From: Porticoccus sp905181945
Lineage (GTDB): Bacteria; Pseudomonadota; Gammaproteobacteria; Pseudomonadales; Porticoccaceae
Assembly: GCF_047729555.1 (NCBI RefSeq)
Contig: NZ_CP159825.1
Span: 1,364,001 to 1,428,000 of the forward strand
Direction: 5' to 3'
Length of the DNA stretch: 64,000 nucleotides
Shown here: positions 53,757 to 62,648 of the stretch, in pieces
Numbering within the stretch: position 1 is the first letter of the stretch
Layout: every line of letters starts with the position of its first letter
Translations under genes and position numbers: made by a program
The notes under the pieces: generated by a model
The model's input: the letters and a program-made list of their open reading frames with translations, nothing else
The model's database searches: none
Told to the model about the DNA's origin: nothing

Positions 53757-54159
53757 ACCTAAAATTGATCTTTTTAGGAGCTTTACAGTCTCATCAACTT
53801 TTTTATCAAAATACTTGTCTTTGGGGCTCTCAGTGCCTATAGAGTGTTTATAAGTTAGAGAATAGTGTACATAAAAGATTGTTTCGTGTCGTCTGAAGAG
53901 ACCATTATTGTTGCCCCCCTGAATACAAAATAGGCCTTGCTTCAATGTAAAGTGAGCACACTGCGAACATAAAGAACAAAACCTTTAATATAGTTCCGGT
54001 CAAGTAAAAACCGAAGGTCTGCGCTGAGGTTCCAACAAAATCATACAGGCTAGCTTTAAAACATGGAGGTTTGCTTATGATTAAGTCCTCAATATATTCT
54101 TTAAAATTATGCTTTACATAAATTACATGCTTGAATTTCATGGAAATGCTATCTATCAT
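53709..54159 (-). pseudogene. Possible membrane protein gene broken by a frameshift in a G6 tract
   Basis: Two minus-strand frames join across GGGGGG at about 53909-53914. Upstream frame (from ATG 54159 or 54141): MKFKHVIYVKHNFKEYIEDL, a membrane segment FYLTGTILKVLFFMFAVCSLY, then ILYSGG. Removing one G continues into NNNGLFRRHETIFYVHYSL and KHSIGTESPKDKYFDKKVD in the other frame, which then overlaps the photolyase 3' end antisense. Both halves look protein-like and the plus strand here is closed. No family recognised and no clear ribosome site. Could be a sequencing error, a phase-variable gene or a pseudogene. It occupies the 452-base gap between photolyase and the next gene. Confidence 0.4.
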
Positions 54160-54208
54160 TACTGCAATATTTTCGATGCTGCAGTAATTAACATACAAGG
54201 AGCCTAAA

Positions 54209-54550
54209 ATGGCAATGAAGTTTGATGGAACACAACTAACTGATGGTAACACTGTAGTCGCTAACGTGACTGGCAACAATGCCTCAAAAATGACTTTTGG
54301 TAGAGGAAAAAACAGCACTATTATTTATAACGGCGCCGATAACCTCGAACCCCTTTTAAACATTAGACGCTTTATTATGTATCAAGGTATCGGGACATTA
54401 ACTCCTGTTGCAATAGTAAGAGACGACAAAATTTATAAGGGTCTAAGCCATGATGAGGTTTTAGGAACTATGCAGGATGTTGAGAAGGCTATCGAGGGGC
54501 CAGCAGACGGTATTGTTAAAGCTGCTCTGTGGGTAGCAAAGGGCCGGTAG
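54209..54550 (+). CDS. Small repeat-like protein of unknown function (possible five-fold beta-flower type)
   Basis: The 113-residue protein has a strong ribosome site (AAGGAG eight bases ahead) and its own terminator, so it is a real gene. It has short glycine-spaced units such as FDGTQLTDGNTVVANVTGN and VAIVRDDKIYKG, and ends in VEKAIEGPADGIVKAALWV. This layout recalls proteins annotated as five-fold beta-flower, with units of about 15-18 residues, but that match is from memory. No signal peptide, cysteine or catalytic motif. It lies between the photolyase-like gene and a convergent DUF2805 gene. Confidence 0.8.
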   Translation: MAMKFDGTQLTDGNTVVANVTGNNASKMTFGRGKNSTIIYNGADNLEPLLNIRRFIMYQGIGTLTPVAIVRDDKIYKGLSHDEVLGTMQDVEKAIEGPADGIVKAALWVAKGR

Positions 54551-54580
54551 TACTTTTTATCACAAGCCTTTCTTTAACTA

Positions 54581-54611
54581 AAACCTATGACCTAACGTCA
54601 TAGGTTTTTTT
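54581..54611. terminator. Terminator between convergent small genes
   Basis: A perfect 10-base stem AAACCTATGA/TCATAGGTTT with loop CCTAACG, followed on the plus strand by further T residues; on the minus strand it is flanked by TTTTAGTTAAAG. It ends the 54209 gene and may also serve the DUF2805 gene on the other strand. Confidence 0.85.
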
Positions 54612-54631
54612 GGTCCCACACAATAAACTAT

Positions 54632-54841
54632 TTATTTGTAATGTTCTCGGCGATCAGAGAAGGTTCGCACTCTTTTCCTCCAGGCCTGGTAGGAGCCCTC
54701 TTTGAGGTTTTCTCGCATAAGTTTTTTTACGTCTTTTTCTAGCAAGCCATATAGGTTTCTTATATTTTGAAAGCTCGCGTGGTCTGAAAGAGCCATTGCA
54801 ATAATTTCACTTTTTTCAGTTTCTGAAAGCATACTTGTCAT
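54632..54841 (-). CDS. DUF2805 (TIGR03643-type) protein
   Basis: A 69-residue basic helical protein. LSETEKSEIIAMALSDHASFQNIRNLYGLLEKDVKKLMRENL-type text is interrupted here only by line length; the hallmark is the tail SYQAWRKRVRTFSDRR, matching the family's F/Y-xxWRKRV ending. A helix-turn-helix-like shape (IRNLYGLLEKDVKKLMR) suggests nucleic-acid binding. Such genes are often found near cryptochrome/photolyase-related genes and DUF2256 in gammaproteobacteria, which the position here supports. Function unknown. Confidence 0.85.
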   Translation of the reverse strand: MTSMLSETEKSEIIAMALSDHASFQNIRNLYGLLEKDVKKLMRENLKEGSYQAWRKRVRTFSDRREHYK

Positions 54842-54885
54842 CTTGAACTTTGTCCTGGTTCCTGAAGTGCAAGAAAAATCTTCAC

Positions 54886-56715
54886 TTACTCAACCGTTAC
54901 TGATTTAGCAAGGTTTCTTGGTTGGTCTATGTCGGTGCCTTTAAGCACCGCTACGTGGTAGGACAACAACTGAAGAGGCAGGGTATAAATAATTGCCTCT
55001 AGGCTTTTGGGGACGTGGGGGATGCTAATAACGGTCACTCCTGGTTCGTTTTTCAAACCAGCGTCGTGGTCCGCAAAAACAAACAACTGGCCGCCTCTGG
55101 CTTTTACTTCCTGTAAGTTAGATTTTAACTTTTCAAGTAAGGCGTTGTTTGGTGCCACAGCAATGACTGGCATCTTGCTGTCTATCAACGCAAGTGGTCC
55201 ATGTTTTAGTTCTCCTGCGGGATAAGCCTCGGCATGAACATACGAGATCTCTTTTAATTTTAGAGCGCCCTCCAAAGCAACAGGGAATTGGACGCCCCGA
55301 CCCAAAAACAAAGCGTGGTTCTTGTCAGCAAAGGGCTGAAATGTTTTTTCTATCGCGCCGCTCAGCTCTAATGTTTTTCGACAAAGCTCGGGCAATTGGT
55401 GCAGCGCCTCTACCAACTGCTGTTCCTTTTTATGGTCAAGCCCCTGGCTTCGACCCAGACCAATACAAAGCAACTGTAAGGCCGCCAGCTGGGCAGTAAA
55501 GGCCTTCGTGGAGGCTACGCCAATTTCTGGTCCGGCACATGTCATTAATACTAAATCAGAAGCACGAACCAAAGAACTGTTGGCCACATTGCAGATAACC
55601 AGGCTTGCTAAGTATCCAGCTTTTTTTGCTGCCTGCAGGGCGGCCAGAGTATCCGCTGTTTCGCCGGACTGTGAGATAGTCACAAATAACGTATTTTCGG
55701 GTATAACACATGTCCGGTAACGATATTCGCTGGCTACCTCTACTTGACAAAGTATCCCTGTCCATTCTTCCAGCCAATACTTCGCAATCAGCCCAGCATG
55801 ATAGCTGGTCCCACATGCTACGATATGTACGGACTCGGTCTTCGAAAAAATAGCTGGCGCTGCTGTGCCAAAAGCTTCTGGCAAGACGTGTTTTTCGCTA
55901 ATTCGCCCTTGCAGGGTGGCCTTAAGCACTTTGGGTTGCTCAAATATTTCTTTGAGCATGTAATGGTCATACTCACCCTTGTCAGCGATTTCGTCTGCAC
56001 TAGAAATTGTTACCGTTTCTCTTTCTGCCGTCTCGCCCAAAATATCTATAAGGTGGTATGAGGAGTCGCGCAACTCAACAAGGTCGCCTTCTTCTAGGAA
56101 AATAAATCGGTCTGTTACTTGTCGCAACGCCATCTGATCTGATGCGATGAAGTTTTCTGCGACACCAAGGCCGAGAACTAGCGGGCTGCCGCTCCGAGCA
56201 CCGATCAATGTTCCGGGTTCTCTTGCGCACATTACCCCTAATGCATAAGCGCCCTGTAAGCGAGTAATGGTTTTTTGCACGGCTCCCTTAAGGGAGCCCA
56301 AGCTAGAAAAATAATAGTGTATGAGGTGTGCCACCGCCTCGGTGTCGGTGTCAGAAACAAACACATATCCTTGTGCCTGCATCTCTTTGCGCAGTTCAGC
56401 ATGGTTTTCGATAATTCCATTATGGACAACAGTCACCTCAGAGGATTGATGTGGGTGAGCGTTCACTTCTGATGGAACTCCGTGGGTTGCCCACCTGGTA
56501 TGCGCTATTCCTGCAAATCCAGAAGCAGAAGAAGCCGCCAAGGAGTTAGCTAGATTTTTTACTTTTCCTGTATTTCTATAAACACAAGTGTCGCCTTTTT
56601 CGTCCAGAAAAGACAATCCAGAGGAATCATAGCCACGATACTCAAGGCGCCTTAACCCTTCTATTAGAACACCAACAATATTGCGTTGTGCTACAGCACC
56701 AACAATCCCACACAT
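54886..56715 (-). CDS. glmS: Glutamine-fructose-6-phosphate aminotransferase GlmS
   Basis: Makes glucosamine-6-phosphate for peptidoglycan and LPS. The 609-residue protein has catalytic Cys2 after Met removal (MCGIVGAVAQRN), the glutaminase loop HTRWATHGVPSEVNAHPH near 73, two SIS domains with ACGTSYHAGLIAKYW near 300 and SQSGETADTLAALQ near 348, the isomerase block KEISYVHAEAYPAGELKHGPLALI near 485 and the C-terminal KSVTVE. Sixty-two bases after glmU. Confidence 0.97.
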   Translation of the reverse strand: MCGIVGAVAQRNIVGVLIEGLRRLEYRGYDSSGLSFLDEKGDTCVYRNTGKVKNLANSLAASSASGFAGIAHTRWATHGVPSEVNAHPHQSSEVTVVHNGIIENHAELRKEMQAQGYVFVSDTDTEAVAHLIHYYFSSLGSLKGAVQKTITRLQGAYALGVMCAREPGTLIGARSGSPLVLGLGVAENFIASDQMALRQVTDRFIFLEEGDLVELRDSSYHLIDILGETAERETVTISSADEIADKGEYDHYMLKEIFEQPKVLKATLQGRISEKHVLPEAFGTAAPAIFSKTESVHIVACGTSYHAGLIAKYWLEEWTGILCQVEVASEYRYRTCVIPENTLFVTISQSGETADTLAALQAAKKAGYLASLVICNVANSSLVRASDLVLMTCAGPEIGVASTKAFTAQLAALQLLCIGLGRSQGLDHKKEQQLVEALHQLPELCRKTLELSGAIEKTFQPFADKNHALFLGRGVQFPVALEGALKLKEISYVHAEAYPAGELKHGPLALIDSKMPVIAVAPNNALLEKLKSNLQEVKARGGQLFVFADHDAGLKNEPGVTVISIPHVPKSLEAIIYTLPLQLLSYHVAVLKGTDIDQPRNLAKSVTVE

Positions 56716-56777
56716 AAACTTATCCGATGATTATTGAAAACGAGCTCTTAACAATTTTTTACTGCCTATGCCCAATA

Positions 56778-58142
56778 TTACTTTTTCTTTGTTGGGCGAA
56801 CCCAATATGGTACGTTTTTCTGCGGCGCTCTAGCCAAGGTAAGCTGATCGTCTGGGACGTCTTTTATTATGATTGATCCGGCACCAATTGTGGCATTTTT
56901 CCCAATTTTAAGAGGGGCCACCAACGAAGAGTTGGAGCCTATAAAGCTGTTGTCCGCCATGATGGTCTTATGTTTGTTAGCACCGTCGTAGTTGCATGTA
57001 ATCGTGCCTGCGCCAACATTCACATCCGCGCCTAGTTCAGCGTCGCCCACATAGCTCAGATGGCTAATTTTGCTTCCTATGCCTACTTGTGTATTTTTAA
57101 CCTCTACAAAATTGCCTATTTTGGCGTTTTTACAGACCACTGTTCCTGGCCTCAGTCTAGCAAACGGGCCAATCACTGCATTGCTATATATTTCGCTTTT
57201 CTCTATCACGCTGTTGGCTTTAACTTGGACGCTGTCTCCAATCATACTGTCAGTAATTAAGCAGTTAGGGCCAATGCTGACGTTGTTTCCCAGCTTCACA
57301 ACGCCCTCAAATACTACATTTATATCAATAAAATTATCGTTGCCGCTGCTTAGGGAGCCACGAATATCTATCCTGTTCGGGTCCGCTAAGGTCACTCCAG
57401 ACATCATTAGTTTTTCAGCTTGTTGTTGTTGATAAAAGCGCTCAAGCTTGCTCAGCTGTATGCGCGTATTGACGCCTGCTACCTCTTGAGGGAAGCGGGG
57501 CATTTTTGTTACCACATGGATGCCGCTTCGTTTCGCAATAGCCACCAGGTCTGTTAAATAATATTCGCCTTGGGTGTTTTTGTTGTCGATTTGTGGCAGC
57601 CACTCTCTTAAGTGGCTTGTTTTTAATGCCAGAACACCGGTATTCACTTCTTGAATCTTTAGCGCCTCCGGCGGTGCATCTTTTTGCTCAATGATCCCGC
57701 ACACGTCTCCCTGCTTGTCTCGCAGGATTCTGCCGTATCCTTCGGGATCTTCAAGGGTTACGGTGAGCAAGGCCATCGTATCGTTGTCGACTGTATCGAT
57801 AACCGCTAAAACAGTCTCTTTGGAGATAAGCGGAACATCGCCATAAAGAACCAGTGTAATGTCTGAGGGGCCTGAGACAGACACAGCCGCCTGAACTGCG
57901 TGCGCTGTTCCTAGCTGCTCATCTTGCTGGGCGTAATGTATTTGTTCTCCTGATATCGAAGCTTTTACTTCCTCAGAGGCCCGCCCCGTAACAATAATTA
58001 TTTTGGAATCAGGCACGCTAGACGCTGTATTCACAACACGCTGAAGGAGGGGCTCTCCCGCCAAGCAATGTAACACTTTAGGGAGGGCAGAGTGCATTCT
58101 CGTGCCTTGTCCTGCTGCAAGAATCACAATATCAATTGTCAT
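56778..58142 (-). CDS. glmU: Bifunctional UDP-GlcNAc pyrophosphorylase / GlcN-1-P acetyltransferase GlmU
   Basis: Makes UDP-N-acetylglucosamine. The N-terminal uridylyltransferase begins IVILAAGQGTRMHSALPKVLH near 5 and includes YGDVPLI near 104; the C-terminal left-handed beta-helix carries the acetyltransferase residues KNTQVGIGSKISHLSYVGDAELG near 350 (catalytic His) and GAGTITCNYDGANKHKT. Length 454 matches the family. Lies between the atp operon and glmS, as in E. coli and Pseudomonas. Confidence 0.97.
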   Translation of the reverse strand: MTIDIVILAAGQGTRMHSALPKVLHCLAGEPLLQRVVNTASSVPDSKIIIVTGRASEEVKASISGEQIHYAQQDEQLGTAHAVQAAVSVSGPSDITLVLYGDVPLISKETVLAVIDTVDNDTMALLTVTLEDPEGYGRILRDKQGDVCGIIEQKDAPPEALKIQEVNTGVLALKTSHLREWLPQIDNKNTQGEYYLTDLVAIAKRSGIHVVTKMPRFPQEVAGVNTRIQLSKLERFYQQQQAEKLMMSGVTLADPNRIDIRGSLSSGNDNFIDINVVFEGVVKLGNNVSIGPNCLITDSMIGDSVQVKANSVIEKSEIYSNAVIGPFARLRPGTVVCKNAKIGNFVEVKNTQVGIGSKISHLSYVGDAELGADVNVGAGTITCNYDGANKHKTIMADNSFIGSNSSLVAPLKIGKNATIGAGSIIIKDVPDDQLTLARAPQKNVPYWVRPTKKK

Positions 58143-58245
58143 AGCACCGCGTGTTCCGTAATTTTGCTATATTTAATCAGGAACAACCTCCAATTGCTAC
58201 GCTCAAGCTTCAATATCGTATATCTAAGACAAATAAAAGTCGAAA

Positions 58246-58274
58246 AAAAAGGGCGGCAATTGCCGCCCTTTTCT
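58246..58274 (-). terminator. Terminator of the atp operon
   Basis: The palindrome AGGGCGGCAATTGCCGCCCT (58251-58270) is flanked by A8 on one side and T4 on the other; on the minus strand it is followed by a run of T. It lies 13 bases beyond the atpC stop and ahead of glmU, so glmU needs its own promoter (58143-58245). Confidence 0.9.
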
Positions 58275-58282
58275 TCCTATGT

Positions 58283-58717
58283 TTATTTTTTCCCGCCCAA
58301 ATTCTTACGAATCTGATCAATCGTTCTAAGCTGAGCAGCAGCCACAGCGAGCTGTGATGCTGCTTTAGAGTAGTCAAATTCACCGCTTTGATTAGAAATA
58401 TCTTTTTCTGCCTTGTTTTTCGCTTCTATCGCTGCGGCCTCGTCAAGATCGTCGGCACGAAGTGCGGTATCAGCAAGTATTGAAATAGAATTGGGCTGAA
58501 CTTCTAAAAACCCACCCGAAAGATAATAAATTTCCTCTTCGCCTCCTTGCTTAATAATACGCACAGGCCCTGGTTTTAAATCAGTCAGCAGCGGGGCATG
58601 ACCAAAAGCTATTCCTAGTTCGCCCTGTGAGCCAGCGGCAACCACAAGCTCAACCAGCCCTGAAAACAAAGACTGCTCGGCGCTTACAATTTCGCATTTG
58701 ACTGTCATCATAGCCAT
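58283..58717 (-). CDS. atpC: ATP synthase epsilon subunit AtpC
   Basis: Central-stalk subunit that inhibits and couples F1. The 144-residue protein has VKCEIVSAEQSLFSG near 6, GELGIAFGHAPLLTDLKPGPVRI near 33 and a C-terminal two-helix hairpin (EAAAIEAKNKAEKDI onward). ATG 58717 follows AAAGG by 7 bases. Last gene of the operon. Confidence 0.96.
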   Translation of the reverse strand: MAMMTVKCEIVSAEQSLFSGLVELVVAAGSQGELGIAFGHAPLLTDLKPGPVRIIKQGGEEEIYYLSGGFLEVQPNSISILADTALRADDLDEAAAIEAKNKAEKDISNQSGEFDYSKAASQLAVAAAQLRTIDQIRKNLGGKK

Positions 58718-58738
58718 ATTATACTGCCTTTATCTCGC

Positions 58739-60139
58739 TTATTTAAGCTGCTTAGCTTTTTCTATGGCCTCTTCAATAGATCCAACCATATAGAATGCCT
58801 GCTCAGGCAAATCATCATGATCTCCATCAAGAATTCCCTTAAAGCCAGCAATGGTCTGCTTCAAAGAAACGTATTTTCCGGGCGAGCCAGTAAAAATTTC
58901 TGCTACGTGGAACGGCTGTGACAAAAATCTTTCTATCTTCCGAGCACGAGCAACTACCTGCTTGTCTTCTTCAGACAGTTCGTCCATGCCCAAAATAGCA
59001 ATGATATCTTTTAGTTCTTTAAATCGCTGAAGAACAGACTGCACACCTCGGGTCACGTCGTAGTGTTCCTGACCTACTATGAGAGGATCAAGCTGACGAG
59101 ACGTTGAATCAAGAGGGTCCACTGCTGGATAAATTCCTTTTGAAGCGATATCACGACTCAATACTACCGTGGAATCCAAATGAGCAAAAGTGGTTGCAGG
59201 GGACGGATCTGTTAGGTCGTCTGCCGGCACATATACTGCCTGAACCGAGGTGATAGATCCAGTTTTAGTAGAAGTAATGCGCTCCTGAAGCACGCCCATT
59301 TCTTCAGCCAACGTGGGCTGATAGCCCACAGCAGAAGGCATACGTCCAAGCAGCGCCGAAACCTCTGTTCCCGCCAAGGTGTAACGATAAATGTTATCGA
59401 CAAACAACAACACATCTTTACCTTCATCGCGAAATTTTTCTGCCATGGTCAGGCCGCTCAAAGCGACCCGCAGCCTGTTGCCGGGGGGCTCATTCATCTG
59501 GCCGTACACCATAGCTACTTTTGATTTGCTGGGAGTTTCAATATTAACAACCTTGGACTCCTGCATTTCAAAATAAAAGTCGTTGCCTTCTCGTGTTCTT
59601 TCTCCAACGCCAGCAAAAACAGATAGTCCGGCATGCTCGGTCGCAATGTTGTTGATTAGCTCCATCATGTTTACAGTTTTACCTACACCAGCCCCACCAA
59701 AAAGACCAACTTTTCCGCCTTTGGCAAACGGACAAACCAAATCAATAACTTTAATCCCAGTTTCTAGCAACTCATCAGAGGCTGCGAGCTCGTCATAGGC
59801 CGGCGGCTTTCTATGAATGGCCGCTCTTTCTTTTTCGCCAATAGGGCCCCGCTCATCAATTGGGTTGCCCAGCACGTCCATGATGCGGCCCAAGGTCTCT
59901 ATTCCTACTGGAACAGAAATTGGGGCTTTTGTGTTGCTCACGTTCAAGCCACGACTTATGCCCTCCGAAGACCCCATAGCAATAGTGCGGACAATGCCGT
60001 CACCTAGTTGCTGCTGAACTTCAAGAGTTAGCTCTTTGCCTTCAACCAACAATGCGTCATACACATTTGGTATTTGATCACGAGAAAACTCTACATCAAT
60101 AACTGCGCCAATAATTTGAACAATACGTCCACTACTCAT
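58739..60139 (-). CDS. atpD: ATP synthase beta subunit AtpD
   Basis: Catalytic F1 subunit. The 466-residue protein has Walker A GGAGVGKTVNMMEL near 152, GERTREGNDFY near 183 with the catalytic glutamate, LLFVDNIYRYT (Walker B) near 238, ALLGRMPSAVGYQPTL near 256 and the DELSEEDK (DELSEED) lever near 377. Very close to other gammaproteobacterial AtpD. Confidence 0.98.
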   Translation of the reverse strand: MSSGRIVQIIGAVIDVEFSRDQIPNVYDALLVEGKELTLEVQQQLGDGIVRTIAMGSSEGISRGLNVSNTKAPISVPVGIETLGRIMDVLGNPIDERGPIGEKERAAIHRKPPAYDELAASDELLETGIKVIDLVCPFAKGGKVGLFGGAGVGKTVNMMELINNIATEHAGLSVFAGVGERTREGNDFYFEMQESKVVNIETPSKSKVAMVYGQMNEPPGNRLRVALSGLTMAEKFRDEGKDVLLFVDNIYRYTLAGTEVSALLGRMPSAVGYQPTLAEEMGVLQERITSTKTGSITSVQAVYVPADDLTDPSPATTFAHLDSTVVLSRDIASKGIYPAVDPLDSTSRQLDPLIVGQEHYDVTRGVQSVLQRFKELKDIIAILGMDELSEEDKQVVARARKIERFLSQPFHVAEIFTGSPGKYVSLKQTIAGFKGILDGDHDDLPEQAFYMVGSIEEAIEKAKQLK

Positions 60140-60176
60140 TTCCGGTTCCTCTTAAGCTAAACCTTAAAATATTTGG

Positions 60177-61037
60177 TTAAACTGCTGCTGCACCACTAAC
60201 AATTTCTGACAACTCTTGGGTAATGGCTGCCTGACGTGCTTTGTTATAAAGCAATTGCAGTTCTTTCACTAAATCGCCTGCGTTATCAGTGGCACTTTTC
60301 ATTGCTATCATTCGCGCCGCTTGTTCGCAGGCTTTGTTTTCTACAACCGCCTGATAAACCTGAGACTCAATATATCGAACCAACAAACCATCCAACAACT
60401 CCTTAGCGTCTGGCTCATACAAATAATCCCAGTGGTGGGTTAACTTTTCATCCTCTGCTGGCTTAAGCGGTAGCAACTGTTCAACTACTGGCGCTTGCGT
60501 CATCGTGTTAACAAATACATTTGACACCAATAAAAGCTGGTCTATTTTTCCTTCTTCATAGGCGTCTAGCATGACCTTGACCCCGCCGATTAGATCGTTA
60601 GCGGTGGGCGTATCGCCCAGATCTTTCGTGGTGGCAACAATGTTGCCCCCGAAACTACCAAAGAATGCTGCTGCCTTGTTTCCAATAACACAAAGGTCGT
60701 TGGAGACTTCTTTGTCAGACCATCCTTTCATCGACTTCATGGCTTGTTTAAACAGGTTGGTGTTTAAGCCACCGCACAAGCCACGATCTGTAGAGATGAT
60801 GATATAACCAACACGCTTAACTTCGCGCTGCTCCATGTAGACATGCTTGTACTCGCTTACTGCTCGGGCAATTTGCCCCACTACAGAACGAATGCGGTCT
60901 GCATATGGTTTGCCAAGGGCCCGCCGCTCTTGAGCTCGACGCATCTTGCTCGCGGCCACCATTTCCATAGCACTCGTAATTTTTTGAGTGCTTTTAATGC
61001 TAGAAATTTTGGTTTTAACTTCCTTCCCAACAGCCAT
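60177..61037 (-). CDS. atpG: ATP synthase gamma subunit AtpG
   Basis: Rotor shaft of F1. The 286-residue protein has the N-terminal coiled-coil helix KTKISSIKSTQKITSAMEMVAASKMRRAQ, the mid-domain STDRGLCGGLNTNLFK near 84 and the C-terminal helix MKSATDNAGDLVKELQLLYNKARQAAITQELSEIV. Length matches the family. Confidence 0.97.
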   Translation of the reverse strand: MAVGKEVKTKISSIKSTQKITSAMEMVAASKMRRAQERRALGKPYADRIRSVVGQIARAVSEYKHVYMEQREVKRVGYIIISTDRGLCGGLNTNLFKQAMKSMKGWSDKEVSNDLCVIGNKAAAFFGSFGGNIVATTKDLGDTPTANDLIGGVKVMLDAYEEGKIDQLLLVSNVFVNTMTQAPVVEQLLPLKPAEDEKLTHHWDYLYEPDAKELLDGLLVRYIESQVYQAVVENKACEQAARMIAMKSATDNAGDLVKELQLLYNKARQAAITQELSEIVSGAAAV

Positions 61038-61085
61038 ATTCTATGCCTTCATGCTAAAACAACAGACGCTTGCTTTAATCAGCGA

Positions 61086-62630
61086 TTACCAGGTTTGCGT
61101 GCTAGAAAATTTCTTCAGTGCTGCCTCAAAACTAGCCTGAATATCATCATTCCAGTCGCCCGTTTTGTTGATTTGCTCCAACAGGTCGCCGTGCTCTGCC
61201 TTCATATAAGAAAGAAGAGCGGACTCAAAATCACCTATTTTACTAACTGGGACCTCTGAAAGAAATTTATTGTCAGCCGCATAAATCATTAGAGCCATTT
61301 CTGCGACGCTTTGGGGCGCGTATTGTTTCTGTTTCATAAGCTCAGTGACTCGCTCACCATGATCTAGTTGTGCTTTTGTGGCCTCATCAAGATCAGAAGC
61401 AAACTGTGAAAATGCGGCCAGCTCTCTATATTGAGCTAAAGCTGTACGAATGCCACCAGATAGTTTTTTCACGATCTTAGTTTGTGCTGCGCCACCAACT
61501 CGAGACACCGAAACACCGGCGTTCATGGCTGGGCGTACGCCAGCATTAAACATAGAAGCTTCGAGAAAGATTTGACCATCTGTAATAGATATCACATTGG
61601 TTGGTACAAATGCAGAAACGTCTCCCGCTTGTGTCTCAATAACAGGCAGCGCTGTCAAAGAACCAGTTTTACCCTTCACTTCACCTTTGGTAAACTTTTC
61701 AACATAGTCTGCATTTACACGAGCAGCCCTTTCAAGCAACCGAGCATGCAGATAAAACACGTCTCCAGGGTAAGCTTCTCGACCAGGGGGCCTTCTTAAC
61801 AACAACGATATTTGACGATAAGCCCAAGCTTGCTTGGTTAGGTCATCATAGATAATTAGTGCGTCTTGCCCTCTGTCTCGATAATACTCGCCCATAGTGC
61901 ACCCACCAAAAGGCGCCAAGAACTGCATGGCGGCAGGATCTGAAGCTGTGGCAGCAACAACAATGGTGTGCTCCATTGCCCCGTGCTCTTCAAGTTTTCT
62001 CACAACGGCGGCAATTGAAGAAGCCTTTTGTCCAATAGCGACGTAAATACACTTGATTCCGGAATCTTTTTGATTAATGATGGCGTCAACAGCAATTGCT
62101 GTTTTGCCGATCTGGCGATCTCCAATAATCAGCTCTCGCTGTCCGCGACCAATAGGCACCATAGCATCAATTGCTTTTAGGCCTATTTGTACTGGCTGGT
62201 CTACTGATTGTCGAGAAATGACGCCGGGAGCCACTTTTTCAAGCGCATCCGTCAATTTTGCGTTGACTGGCCCCTTTCCGTCAATAGGATTTCCTAGTGC
62301 GTCTACCACGCGGCCTTCTAGCTCTGGGCCTACTGGCACTTCCAGAATACGGCCAGTACATCTAGCTTTCTGTCCTTCGGCCAAAGACTGGTAATCGCCC
62401 AAAATGATTGCGCCGACAGAGTCGCGCTCTAAGTTAAGCGCCATGCCATATATGCCGCCATCAAATTCGATCATTTCCCCGTACATCACGTCGGCTAGAC
62501 CATGAATACGAATGATGCCGTCTGATACGGACACAATGGTGCCCTCGTTACGTGCTTCAGAAGATACCTCAAGACTATCAATACGCTGCTTGATGATTTC
62601 ACTGATTTCGGATGGATTCAATTGCTGCAT
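61086..62630 (-). CDS. atpA: ATP synthase alpha subunit AtpA
   Basis: Non-catalytic nucleotide-binding F1 subunit. The 514-residue protein has the N-terminal LNPSEISEIIKQRI for delta binding, Walker A GDRQIGKTAIAVD near 169 (most relatives have GDRQTGKT; the changed residue is at a variable loop position), LIIYDDLTKQAWAYRQISLLLRRPPGREAYPGD near 264-296 and ISITDGQIFLE near 346. Between atpH and atpG. Confidence 0.98.
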   Translation of the reverse strand: MQQLNPSEISEIIKQRIDSLEVSSEARNEGTIVSVSDGIIRIHGLADVMYGEMIEFDGGIYGMALNLERDSVGAIILGDYQSLAEGQKARCTGRILEVPVGPELEGRVVDALGNPIDGKGPVNAKLTDALEKVAPGVISRQSVDQPVQIGLKAIDAMVPIGRGQRELIIGDRQIGKTAIAVDAIINQKDSGIKCIYVAIGQKASSIAAVVRKLEEHGAMEHTIVVAATASDPAAMQFLAPFGGCTMGEYYRDRGQDALIIYDDLTKQAWAYRQISLLLRRPPGREAYPGDVFYLHARLLERAARVNADYVEKFTKGEVKGKTGSLTALPVIETQAGDVSAFVPTNVISITDGQIFLEASMFNAGVRPAMNAGVSVSRVGGAAQTKIVKKLSGGIRTALAQYRELAAFSQFASDLDEATKAQLDHGERVTELMKQKQYAPQSVAEMALMIYAADNKFLSEVPVSKIGDFESALLSYMKAEHGDLLEQINKTGDWNDDIQASFEAALKKFSSTQTW

Positions 62631-62648
62631 GTCTTCGGTTCCTCGATC

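Noticed and set aside
54160..54318. 5' extension of the minus-strand frame above 54159
   Set aside because: It runs antisense through the 54209 gene, whose ribosome site and terminator are clear; the extra residues are shadow translation.
54842..54885. glmS ribozyme or small-RNA site near glmS
   Set aside because: The ribozyme is a Gram-positive element located 5' of glmS; the 62-base glmU-glmS gap is too small, and nothing resembling it was seen.
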